Below are positions 41,805 through 53,900 of a stretch of DNA of 64,000 nt, piece after piece. The stretch spans positions 118,721 through 182,720 of the forward strand of contig CM119271.1 in the NCBI GenBank assembly GCA_051294375.1, written 5' to 3'. Below the pieces are notes generated by a model, which was given only the letters and a program-made list of their open reading frames with translations, searched no databases and was not told the origin of the DNA. This DNA is from Paraspadella gotoi (taxonomy: Eukaryota; Chaetognatha). The position numbers and the translations under genes are program-made. How positions within the stretch are numbered: position 1 is the first letter of the stretch; every line of letters begins with the position of its first letter.

Positions 41805-41970
41805 CAGTATATTCACACTGCCTCACGTCCACCATCGTTCTGCCAAATCCATTGGCTCAAAGAGGGAACACACCATCCCAGGCGTAGTGTTCCATCCACA
41901 GTCCTAACGACTTCCCTTTGTGTTGGTAAAGCGAGACCGTCCTAGGGTAACCGCGCCAGTGACTGGATAT
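41805..41970 (+). repeat. Family E, copy 3 (3' truncated)
   Basis: GTGGCAGTATATTCACACTG through GCGAGACCGTCCTAGGGTAA to CGCCAGTGACTGGA, where family D begins directly. Confidence 0.75.
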
Positions 41971-43260
41971 TGATTCGGGTGAGCTTCTTTGTGACGTCAT
42001 CGTCATCGTCGTCGTCACGCAATTTTATATAAAAACTATTTCGCTTTTATAGTTTTGGCTGGGACTCACCGTTTTTTTTTAAATAAAAATTATTATAAAT
42101 TACAATGAAGTTTTATAAAAGTGTGCGATCATAGTAAGTTAAAAATTTAGATATGGCTTCTCATCTTGAAATAGCTCTGAAATTTTCATATTACATTTGG
42201 ATTCAAGTATTTTTTGTTTGAATTTCCACTTCATTATGATTTACTGCAATATGCAAATGAGATTATAGTACTCATTATAATATCCAAATTAGTATGTAGA
42301 AATGCTTTAATCTAATTTACATATTGCAGTATATAATATTGAAGATGAAATTCAAAAAAAATTTTAAATCTATAATAAAAATGGGAATCAAAGGACCTTT
42401 TTAATGAGAAGCTATATCTTAATTTTAATACAAATAAAAATAAAATCTTTTACAAGCTGTGATTGGAAAAAATTGTAAAAATTTCCAATTGTAAACAATT
42501 GTAACATTTTTTTCCTTTCTTTATTTCTTTAAATTATATATAGATTTTGAAAAAAAAAAAAAAATTTTCTGAACCCTTTAAAAACGAGTTCAGGCTCTGC
42601 AGTGACTGTTCAGTTGCCTTCCAGCGGCTGTCCAGCTTTCTCTCTCTTTCTCTCTCTGTCTGACTCTCTCTTTCTTTTTTTTGTCTCTCTCTGTCTCTCT
42701 CTGATTCTCTCTCTCCTCTGTACGATCTCTTGCGTGATCGTTTTTTGATTATTTTTTTTCTTTTAAAAAACTTTTATTATCGCCATTTATTCGCGTTTTT
42801 TCCTCAATGCAAAATCCCAAATTTACATCCGAGATTTTCGTGGATTTATTCTCTTTCTTTCTCTCTCTCTTTCTTTCTCTCTCTCTCTCTCTTTCTCTCT
42901 CTTTTTCACTCATACACGCATTTGTTTGTTTTATTTATGATGAATGATTCATTGCGTCAATGAATGACTATCATCGCATCAATGAATGACTATCATCGTA
43001 TCAATGAATGATTATCATCACACAATAGAATGACTATCATCGCATCAACCATTTGGTTATTATCACATCAATCATTTGGTTATCATCACATCGATCATTT
43101 GGTTATCATCGCATCAATTATTGGTTATCATGCATCAATATTTGGTTATCAACGCATCAATCATTTGGTTATCATCGCATCAATATTTGGTATCATTGAA
43201 GGGAGGCTCGATCCTATTCTTTTAAGATTTTTAACAAACAGATTGAAAAACAAATTTTTA
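41970..43260 (+). repeat. Family D, long copy with minisatellite
   Basis: GTGAGCTTCTTTGTGACGTC, TTTTATAGTTTTGGCTG, CTGCAATATGCAAATGAGAT, AAAACGAGTTCAGGCTCTGC, CT microsatellites, TACGATCTCTTGCGTGATCG, CAAATTTACATCCGAGATTT, then tandem units of about 24 bases (GGTTATCATCGCATCAATCA, 42955-43200) and AGGCTCGATCCTATTCTTTT. The same order occurs at 56500-57320. Confidence 0.8.
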
Positions 43261-43540
43261 AAAAATGTGCTTACTGATTAACTTAACAATTTTGTTATTT
43301 ACCGATTACTGATGACTACAATGTATTTCTCGATGCATTAGCTCTAATACATCAAAGATTACGCATTGTTAAGGTTAAGGCTCATTTTCTGGTAATATCA
43401 TCATTTTAAATTCGTAGTTGAGTTTTTTTAAAACCTCACATTTCGAATTAGACTCGACTCCACTGTTTTAACGTTTTAATGTCTTTTTTTTCGCCAGTTT
43501 TTTTGTTCATTTTCCCAATCATCTGGTTTGCACGTCTTAA
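43261..43540. other. No gene recognised
   Basis: Between a repeat and the promoter region. Confidence 0.4.
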
Positions 43541-43554
43541 AACCACTAAATTTT

Positions 43555-43760
43555 CACGCGCTCGCGTAGCACGAGAGACCTAATTCACCATTGGTCGACA
43601 AGTCGGGTTTCAGGCTCTCTCATTGGCCGAATTTTCGTGGCTTATCTAAAAACGCTCGCTTCTTCGTCCAATCAGAGACGACCATAGACGCGTGAAACCG
43701 GAAACGGAAGTAAACTAAAGAAGAAAAAAATAAAGTGGAGCAAATTAAGGGCGAGGTCTA
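43555..43760 (+). promoter_or_regulatory. Promoter-like region with three CCAAT boxes
   Basis: CACCATTGG (43586), CTCATTGGCC (43618) and GTCCAATCAGAG (43666) are CCAAT boxes in both orientations within 80 bases, in a CpG-containing stretch. Further on, AAAATGGCAGACGCC (43762) resembles a YY1-type initiator element. It lies 260-430 bases before the first SLC6 ATG and is a likely promoter for it. Confidence 0.5.
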
Positions 43761-44015
43761 AAATGGCAGACGCCATCTGGGAAAATGGCAAGAACCGTAA
43801 TCTAAGCAATAGCGAGAGACGTCGTTGATTTCGATTTCGCCATCGAACGTCAGATCGCGCTTAATGTTAACTTAAATCTGACAAATAGATATTTTAAGGA
43901 AAAATGAGTGATGAGACGCCGACAAAAAGTAATAAAAGGATATAAATACAACTGAAAACAAAATGAAAAAACAATGTAAAAAAAAAACAAAAAAAAATAT
44001 TCAACACTTCAACAA

Positions 44016-44180
44016 ATGAACATGTCTGAATTCACTTGGGGTTCCGCCCACCGGTTCGTCCTTTTGCTGACGGCGTTCTTGACGCATTCTCAACTTTCCA
44101 ACGGTCGATACGACGTTGGAATGTTCGTCGCTTTTACGGTCGCTACGCAAATCGTCGCGAATCCTCTGCTGTACTTTCAG
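44016..44180 (+). CDS. SLC6-like exon 1 (TM1-TM2)
   Basis: MNMSEFTWGSAHRFVLLL.. to PLLYFQ|GTTCAG. Two in-frame ATGs (44016, 44022); either may start. It starts directly at the TM1 tryptophan region, with almost no N-terminal tail. The donor GTTCAG is weak. Confidence 0.75.
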
Positions 44181-47100
44181 GTTCAGTGGTAGACGGATTT
44201 AAACAATATAAATCCAGAGTCGCTACTTTTTTTAAAAATAAATTTTATTCTTACGATTGTCGTTAACGTATACACTAACGTTTATACAGGGGTGGGACCC
44301 TATATCGAGACAAAATTTTAAAAATCATTACTCTTAAGCTCTTAATTATTTTTAAAATTTGAATAAATATTCGTATGGTACTCTCTCTTAGCTTTAGACG
44401 ATATATTAATTGTTTTGACATTTTTTGATATTATGCTTTTTTGATGCAGCAAAGGCTCGGTTTTCTCAGCTTTCTCGGCACGGTTTTCTCCGCGCGGTTT
44501 GGAAGAAATATGTTTGAATATTTATTGTTAAATCTCATTCTAAATAAATTACAAATGATTAAAAATTAAAAATATTTTTGGAAGTACTTATTTGTAGTAT
44601 AATAATGCTTCTGGTATTTTGGTTAAAAAAATTTAAAGTAAGCAGGTAAGATTTTGGTAAGTTACTGTTATGGTTTAATTTTTATTAAAACTTACTTTTA
44701 TCAAGAAATTTATTAACGATATTGTTAGATAATTAAATTTATCATGTAAGATTTCTTAATGCATAATTTTAAGCGCATTCGTTATAATCTTCCTAAAGTT
44801 TTGTTTTACGTACCTTAAAAAAAATTAAATAGGTTTAATTTGGATATTGATAAAAAGCTTAAATTAGATGAATTGAAGATAAGACATGACACTGTCATGT
44901 TCAAAAATTACCACTGAAAAATAATAACAAATAACAAATAACCATCGATCTCTCACTTCAGATTCTGGTCAGTCAGTTCACTCGAAGCGGGCCGTACGGG
45001 CTGTGGAAAGCCTTTTCCCTATGCCGCGGACTCGCGCTTGCCCTCGCCTTGTGCGGTTTTATCTCCCTCAGTTTTTGGGTCACTTCCAAGTCGGCCTACT
45101 TCGTCTATTTCTACGAAGTAAGTTCGTTTGATCTGACTCATCGTCTTAAATGGTCGACACTCAAGTATTAGTTTTCCTTTTCATATTTACCTACATTTTG
45201 CCCCTCTGGTGGACTAAAATCCACCAACCGTTCATCAGCGGCCAATGGTGCCGGAGGCAAGTCATTCGCCTCCCAACCCAAAGGTCCGGGGTTCTACCCC
45301 GGTGGTCGCCTAGCAGTTAAGAGGGACGGGGCGCTTCACCCGCCTGTAACATGGTGTTACAGCCTGATCCGAAGCCCAGGGACTGCTTATATTGAATGGT
45401 TCTGTCACTAACACAACAATAATTACTGTCTCTTCATTGGTGAGCCCGACTTCCGAACATAACAGCAACAACAACACTTTCAGGCGACATGCCTCAACTT
45501 GGTGACGAACTTTCCACCAACAACAACAATTCACTGAAGAGACGCAAGACTTCTCCCTACGGGAGACATAACACATAACATAACACATAACAATAATTAC
45601 TGTCTCTTCACTCCCAACCGTAACAGGTCCTTGCCTCGGCGGCTCGTACCATGGCCGGTCATAAAGTCTCTTTTCCGTGGACGAGTTGCAAAAATCATTG
45701 GAACTCTGAGTCCTGCTCTCTCTACTTCGCCGCCAAAGACGGAAACAACAATACTGCTAACTTTTTAGGGTTGGTTCAATAAAAAAAAATTTGATTAGAT
45801 TACTATCTGTCCTAGTTTTCTAATAGATATCACACATAATTTCTGTTAGAAAGTCATTAATGAAAAATTATAATATCTAAGAGGCTGAACAGAAAGGGGT
45901 GGGAATGGATAATTTTTTGAGGGGAGACCAACGTTATATATGATTTTTTTTACAAATAGGGATAAGACTACCATGTAGAATTGTATGTTCTGATAGGGAT
46001 ACATACAGGGGAAAGGTCTATAGGGGCACCTTTATGTCATGAATATAATTTTAAAACACTTTAATTGAAATTTTATTTTTTCTTTATCCTATTTTTTAAT
46101 TATTTCTTTTTTGAATATTTTTTATCTTTTATGTTTATACAATGGGAAGGTCATCAGTTGGGAACCTATACCCTTTTTTCTTTAATCCCTATATCCAGGT
46201 ATAGGCGAGCCATCACCAAATGGTGATCCTTCGTTGTTGCTTATCTTATATTTTAAAGGTATGGTGGTCTAAAATCCACCAACCATTCATCAGGGGCCAT
46301 TGGTGCCAGAGGCAAGTCATTCGCCTCCCAACCCAAAGGGTCCGGGGTTCTAGCCCGGTGGTCGTCTGGCAGTTAAGAGGGACGGGGCGCTTAACCCGCC
46401 TGTAACATAGAGTTACAGCCTGATCCGAAGCTCAGGGACTGCTTATTAGAGTGGAGCACTCAAGAACAAAAAATTTATTTGAATGATCGAACAATGATAT
46501 TTAGATGTGAGATAGTATGATTAACTAGTATAAAAAATATTTTGTTCAGATTATCTCGGGAACAGAATAGTAAAATATAATATATTTGTAGTAATATCCT
46601 TATAAAATAGTAAATTTTAAAAATAATTTTTATAAAACTTTTATAAATGATTCAGATTCTTCATAAAAAGTTGAATCAAAAATATAAACATGTTATCAAA
46701 AATTCTGTCATCTTCAATGTTTAAAATAAGAAAAAAGGTGAAAATTCCTGACTTTTTTATTCTCTGTAGTAGAAACTTATATATATTAAAACGTTTTAGT
46801 AATTTTTTGTGATCTAAACATTAAAATATCATATAACATATTTTATAAAAGTTTCTTATTTTTTTACAGCGAATCCAAATCCGTTCTTAAAAATATAAAA
46901 AAATCATTTTGAAATTTGACGATTTTATAAGGATATTACTACATAAATAATTGAATTTGCTATACTGTTATGCTAAAATTTTTTTTAAAATGATTTAAAA
47001 TTCATTAATTATATGTCCATAGGCAGCAAAAAAATAATGTTCAATCACTCAATCTTTTCATCACTCCACCCTACTGCTTATATTGAATGGTTCTGTCACT

Positions 47101-50100
47101 AACACATAACAATTATCACTGTCTCTTCAAAGGTATATTTTGAATGTTTATCTTAAACAGACCAAAACCCTAGCATCACAGCATTATTAATTTTAGAGAA
47201 ATTTATTAAGGTTTTGTAATAATTTGTAAATTGTAAATATTTAAATAAGTTAAATAATTAGTTAAATAATAAGTTAAATAATTAATGGTATGTTAATGTA
47301 AAGTAAACATTAAGTTAATTAGTAAAAGTTAAAAAATAAGTTAAATCAAAGAGTTAAATAAGTTATTTAAATAATATTGTTGATATTATTATTATTATTT
47401 AGTGGTTTAATTTTGTATTTTTTCCTTATTATTTTTACTAGGAACAATCATGTATAATCTTTTTTGAAAATAGATTAATAATAATAATAATATAATAATA
47501 ATATTCTTATATTATATTATCAGGAAATATAGACATCAAAATATAAAAGGAGGATGTTCTCTTTTGTTCGAAGTATCATTTGGGCTCAAGTTCAACTTGA
47601 GAAAAAAGAAAATCTTACGGTCTTCCTGTAACGAATATTTACTCGTAATTTTCAGCAACTCTACTACAACAACAACAACAACAACAACAACCCCCGATCT
47701 CTACCCCTTCCTTATTCTCCACGCTCACCCAGCGACAGAGTTCTACAATCACATTCTCGAGTCTCAGTCAAAATTCCAACTCCAATCTCTCTTGGCGACG
47801 GGATTCGTCTGGGTCGTCGTCTTTTTCTCCATCGTCGCTGGTGAGAAAATGATAATGAATATTAATAAATCATTAAATGGATAACATCATTTACAATTAG
47901 GGATTTTTAGCTTTTTAAGGATTAACAACTATTGGTCGGTTTCAGTTGTCAATAGAATTCTAAATGAATTTAGAGATAAATTTCGTTTTTATAAAAATGT
48001 GGAGTAACTTTACTATTCGACGTCCACAACCAACTTTAGCTACCGCCGGTCGTTGCTTTGTTTATCCATTTAATTTTGTTTTCCCTCTAGCCTCGAGTCA
48101 GAGTTTGCGCAATATACATTTTTTTGGTTAAGAAATACAAATTTTTTAATAATATTATTTTTTAAAATTTATTTTAATTGCTATTTTTATGTTTGAGGTA
48201 GAAAATGAATTATTTTTTTACGTACGAGTTTTATAGAGAAACATAAATTTCAGAGCTTCAAAGTAAGTTCAATGTAAGCTTTCATCAGCACAAAAACGAA
48301 TTGATTGGTGAAACAAATATTTTCAGACTCTTTTTCTCTTTCTCTCTCTCTTCATATTTCAAAGCCTGTGAAAATATTTGTTTAACAAATCAATTCATTT
48401 TTGCGCAGAAAAAAGTATACATTGAAGCCGAAACATGTCCGAAATTCGTTTCTTAATAAAACCCGTTGTACGTAAACAAACAAGGAAAAGAAAGGAAAGA
48501 AAAAACAATATTTTGTTATATTTTTTAAACGGTTAGCAATTGGGTTAAGGTTGGTTACCAATGGTTAGGGATTAGGGGTCGTTAGGGTTAGGGGTGGTTA
48601 GGGATTTGTAATAAAATATTTTTTACCCTTACCAGTATATTTTTCGATTTCTATACGTCCCTCATGAGAAGCGAAAAAAAAACCGACCGCAAAATCCCGG
48701 TCGGCGAATGTAAAAATAAACCAAAATGTGTAACGAGAAAATATATACAATACAATATACTGAAACAATTTTTTGGTATATCACACTACTTCATAAGATG
48801 TGCCAGAAGTGAGAGATTCTTGCAGAGCAGGGATGTGGAGCTGACCTAATTTTGTCTCGGCTCCAGCTCCAAGCAAAATTTTTTATATATAATATTTTAA
48901 TATTAACAAATAAATTATTTTTAAAAATATTAAAATCATTAGCAAAACATTCTTTTTATTTTTGATGACGTCCTCGTTATTTAGCGATTTAACTGTAAAT
49001 TACATTTAGGGTTAAGAGAGAGGCACGGAGTTGAATGGGAGGCTCCGGTTAGGGTTGGGGGAGAGGTACGGAGTTGAACGGGAAGCCCTGGTTAGGTTTG
49101 GGTTGAGGCACGGAGATGTACTGGAGGCCAGGGCTTGGGTTAGGGTTAGGGGGAGGAATAGAGTTGAGCAGGAGGCCCAGGTAAGGGTTAGGGTTGGGAA
49201 AGCCCGCGGTTGGCGCGTTAAAGGTGGTTAGGGTTGAGGCATGGAGATGTACAGGAGGCTTAGGCCCGGGTTAGGATTGGGGAAAAAGCACAGAGATATA
49301 CGGGAGGCTTGGGTTAGGATTTAGTTTTGAGGGAAGGGCCCGCAGGTGATGCGTTTATCCCCATGTCTTAACGCCTTTCATTATATTCAACACTGGCGAG
49401 GTCACCAGAGCTTTGGCTATATCGCCATAGTAAAGTTTCGAACCAACTAGAACCACTCTTGCAACTCATGCGTAAATCGCCGGCGACATTGCTATTTGAA
49501 TGAACTACAGCAGCTCGCAACAGCCGGGTTGCCTGTGATGCCCATTGGGATGGGGCATCTCACTGTTGGCTTTTGGGGGCTTCCGACCCTCAGTGACGCC
49601 TCCAGTCACTGGCGCGGTTACCCTAGGACGGTCTCGCTTTGCCAACGCAGAGGGAAGTCATTAGGACTGTGGAAGTGTGGATGGAACATTACGCCTGGGA
49701 TGGTGTGTTCCCCCTCTGAGCCAATGGATTTGGCTGAAGGATGGTGGACGTGAGGTGGTGTGAATATACCACCACAAGTCCTCATTATTCCTTGCTAATA
49801 CCTTTTCAAACCCTGATCTGAGCCAAAGCTTTTTGTACATCACTTAGTCCGATCTTAATATAAAAATATTGACAGGATACCCGGGTTTGGTTTTTCCTTT
49901 CAGGCATATAATATACCATGAAGGAAAAAAATTAATATAATAACTTTTATAGTATATTTTTAGATTTATTTATTAAAAAGTTAAAGATAAAAAATATTAT
50001 ATTGAAATAATTTAGTTTTTTATCTTTTAAATGAGCAAGGTTTTATCCATATGTAACAAAAATTGTAAGAATATAATATAACAAGTTTGAGCAAACAATG

Positions 50101-53100
50101 TCGGATCTGCCCACGATCATTTTCGGTAATTAATTAATTAATTATTAATTAATTCAAGTTAATTAATTATTTAATTAATTAATAATTAATTTATTCAAGT
50201 TAATTATTTAATTAATTAGGCAATTAATTTATTAATTTGATCCGAAATGTTTGTTTTGATTGATTAATTGACTGACTAATTAATTATTGATTAATTAAAT
50301 GACTAATTGATTAATTAACTGATTAATTATTTGAAGTAAGCAGATCCGGCTAAAAATCTCATGAATGTTTATTACATTTTCTTTATCCCCGACCCACCTC
50401 AAAGTCATACTTTAACATCTTCAGGCCCCAAATCTCTCAACGTCGCTTTGCCCGTCGCCTTCATCGTCGTCGTCGCCGGTATCGTCGCCCTCTTCACGCG
50501 GGCCGCGGCGCTGCCCGAATTCGGCGGCGCCATACTCGACTGGCTGGGGCGCTCTTCAGCGGCGCCTACGGGCGAATCAATGGAACGCGCCGTCCAAGCG
50601 ACTTACCACTGGACGGCGTCTTCTCATTTCGGAGCGGCGTTTTTATTGGGAAAACACGCGGCGCCGAAAACGCCGACGCAGACCTGTCTGTTAGCGGCGT
50701 CGTTCCTGTTTACGGCGCTGAATTTTCTTATGAGCGCAACGACGACAGCGTTGAACGCTCGGTTGGCGGCGCTGGTAGGCTGGAGGCGCGGGGATGAGAT
50801 ATTTGCACCATGGTTGGTCAAGAATTCGCTCGGGTGGAGTTCGTTGGAAGGTGAATGAAAATGTGAATTATAATGATAAGAGAATAATAATAAGAATAAT
50901 ACATAATTTACCAAATGCATCGCTTTTTCTAGAAATTTAATTTTTTTCATGAACAGCCAATAAAAAACTCAATTTAATCGAAATATTTAATGCCTATACA
51001 TTATACAATAGATTAACTAGTATATGTACTACATAGTACATAATATTATGTATATACTGCATATACATTGTATAAAACTTAATGATGAAACTATTCTCAC
51101 AACCCCTTTTGCCTTGAAAACCCCGGCCTCCAATCGCCCCCTTCCCAGCGCCCCACCTCTGGTTAGGCGTACACCTCGCGACCCGCGCCGCCGCCGCCGT
51201 CTCTCTCTTAACCCTCTACGCCGAAACCATTCTCGCCGCTCTCTCCGAGGCGGCACCGACGCTGCTGGCGCCGCGTCACACAGCGCCCAAATCTGTCGTC
51301 GTCGGCGGCGTCTTTTGCGTCGCCGGCTTCGCGTTTGACGCCGGGGTGAAGGCGTTGGCTGCGTGGGTCGGAGACGAATTCGATTTTCTCTACAATGAAT
51401 TCAGTTTTCTTTATTATTCGATCCTCAAATCTTTATTCGGAGTTTTTCTTTATTTCGTCCTCTTGGCGGCGCTGCCAGTTTGCGTCTCAAAAGTGGCGTC
51501 GCCTGTTAATGGGGATTTGTTGACGTTCGTGGCGCGGCAAGGCGGAGGAAGAGCGGAGAGTGGAGAGCGGTGGGCGATGAGGTAAGACGTGATTAAGAAA
51601 TTATTCATTACTAAGTACACGGATCTCAAATGGGAGTGAAATGAAAAGATTTGTTATTACCCTTAGGCTTATCTGACTCAATATGATTGATATTTAATCA
51701 TTTCATTTGTTAGAAAATATATAGAAAAATTTATAGAAAATTCCTATATAACAAATTGATAAAAATTTATATCATAACCACTGGTGTGCCTGCCTTCCAG
51801 CAGCTTTTTTTGCAACATTTCTCCCCTCTTATTTGATAGTTCTATTTTATTCTCATTGTGAAAAAAATTTTGCCGAATATTTAATTTTTTTTACATTGAT
51901 TAATTCATATAATGTCTTGAGAGCATATAAAAAAATTCTTATAAATATATTTTATGGTTTAATGAGGCAACAAGCTGTTGCCAGATCCTTGTTTCCATTT
52001 TTTTTTCAATAATGTAATTTTTATCGAGCCTTGACCGGCGAAGCCGGGTCAGGCTCTATAATGTTTTAGGGTTGCTTCTTTGTGACGTAGTCGTCGTCGT
52101 CGTCGTCGTCCGTCACGCTGTTTTGTTATATAAAAACTACTACGCTTTTATAGGTTTGGCTGTGACTTACCGTTTTTTTTTAAATAAAAATTATTATGAA
52201 TTATGATAAAGTTTTACAAAAGTGTGCAATCATAGTAAGTTAAAAAATTTAGATATGGCTTCTCATTTTGAAATAGCTTTGATATTTTCTTATTACATTT
52301 GGAATTAAATATTTTTTGTTTGAATTTCCACTTCATTATGATTTACTGCAATATGCAAATGAGATTATAGTACTCATTATAATATCCAAATTAGTATATA
52401 GAAATGCTTTAATCTAATTTACATATTGCAGTATATAATATTGAAGATGAAATTCAAAAATTTTTTTTAAATTTCTAATAAAAATGGGAACTCAAAGGAT
52501 TTTTTTAATGAGAAGCTATATCTTAATTTTAATACAAATAAAAATAAAATCTTTTACAAGCTGCGATTGGAAAAAATTGGAAAAATTTCCAATTGTAAAC
52601 CATTGTAACATTTTTTGCCTTTCTTTTATTTCTTTAAATTATATATATATATTTGTTTCTCTTTCTCTCTCTCTCTCTCTGATCGATCTCATGCCTGATC
52701 GTTCGTTTTTTGAAAAATTCTGATTATTTTTTTCCTTCTAAAAACTTTTATTATTGCCATTTATTCCGCGCTTTTTTCACAATACAAAATCCCAAATTTA
52801 CATCCGAGATTCTCTTGGATTTTTTTTTATAAGTTAACTATCCATGGTATATCCTTTCTTTTCGTTGCTGTATAGAGATTTACAAGGAATTTTGAATTGT
52901 TACAACGATTTTTTTATTATTAATAAGTTGCAGACATGTTTCGACTCAGAGATTTTCGAGTCTTAATCATCTTGAGACACTTTCCTACCCGCACACAAAA
53001 TTTCATCTCAATCTATTAATTCAATTATGATTAATTCGAGTAATTATGAGTTAAAATAAGTAAAAAGATTCAAGTAAATGTGACTCATATTTTTTTCATT

Positions 53101-53858
53101 TAAACTTATTTCCACTCGCACGTTTCCACCGAATCTTTATATCAAGCTTCGTCACACACTTTCCTACCCACACACAAAATTTAATCTTAAACTATCCATT
53201 TAATTATGATTAATTAGAGTAATTATTATTTAAAATAAGGAAAAAGATTTTCGTAAATGCGACTTATGTTTTTTCCATTTATACTTATTTCCGCTCGCAC
53301 CATTCAATTGAAACTTTATATGCAGCTTCATCACACACTTTCCTACACTTTCCTACCCACACACAACATTTCATTCCAATCCAACCACCCAATCACGAGT
53401 AATTGGAGTTTTTTGCTAAGGGGGGACGGACGGACGAACGGAAGGACGGACGGACGGACAAATAAAAAGAAATAAAACAATGACTAAAAAATCAAAGAAA
53501 CATCCGAGATAATTTTTTATAATAAAAAAAAAAGGTTGACTATGAATTAGGCCGGATCGAGTTCAGAGTTAGACCTTGCCTGTCTGTGATTCCTGTACTT
53601 TCCAATTCCATGTACTTAAATATGTATTTCAAGTTATTTTTTTTTTAAATGTAAAGCGAATTATTGAATATTTATGTTTTAAAATTTAACCGCACTATAA
53701 TATGCAAATGAGATTAAAGGATAAATGATTTCTCAATATAATGCAAAATATTGGCAAATAAATTAAAATCTGCACTGTCTTATCTCAACAGTATCTCATT
53801 TTTGGACGGGGGACTCTTGAACGTTAGTTTCCGCGTACGAGAAGATAGAATTCTTCTT

Positions 53859-53900
<42 letters not shown>

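Noticed and set aside
48530-49335. Chromosome end (telomere)
   Set aside because: Degenerate units, surrounded on both sides by exons of the same gene.
52020-52060. GC hairpin at the end of family D as a self-cleaving (HDV- or twister-type) ribozyme
   Set aside because: A simple hairpin explains it; I see no double pseudoknot or conserved twister bases.
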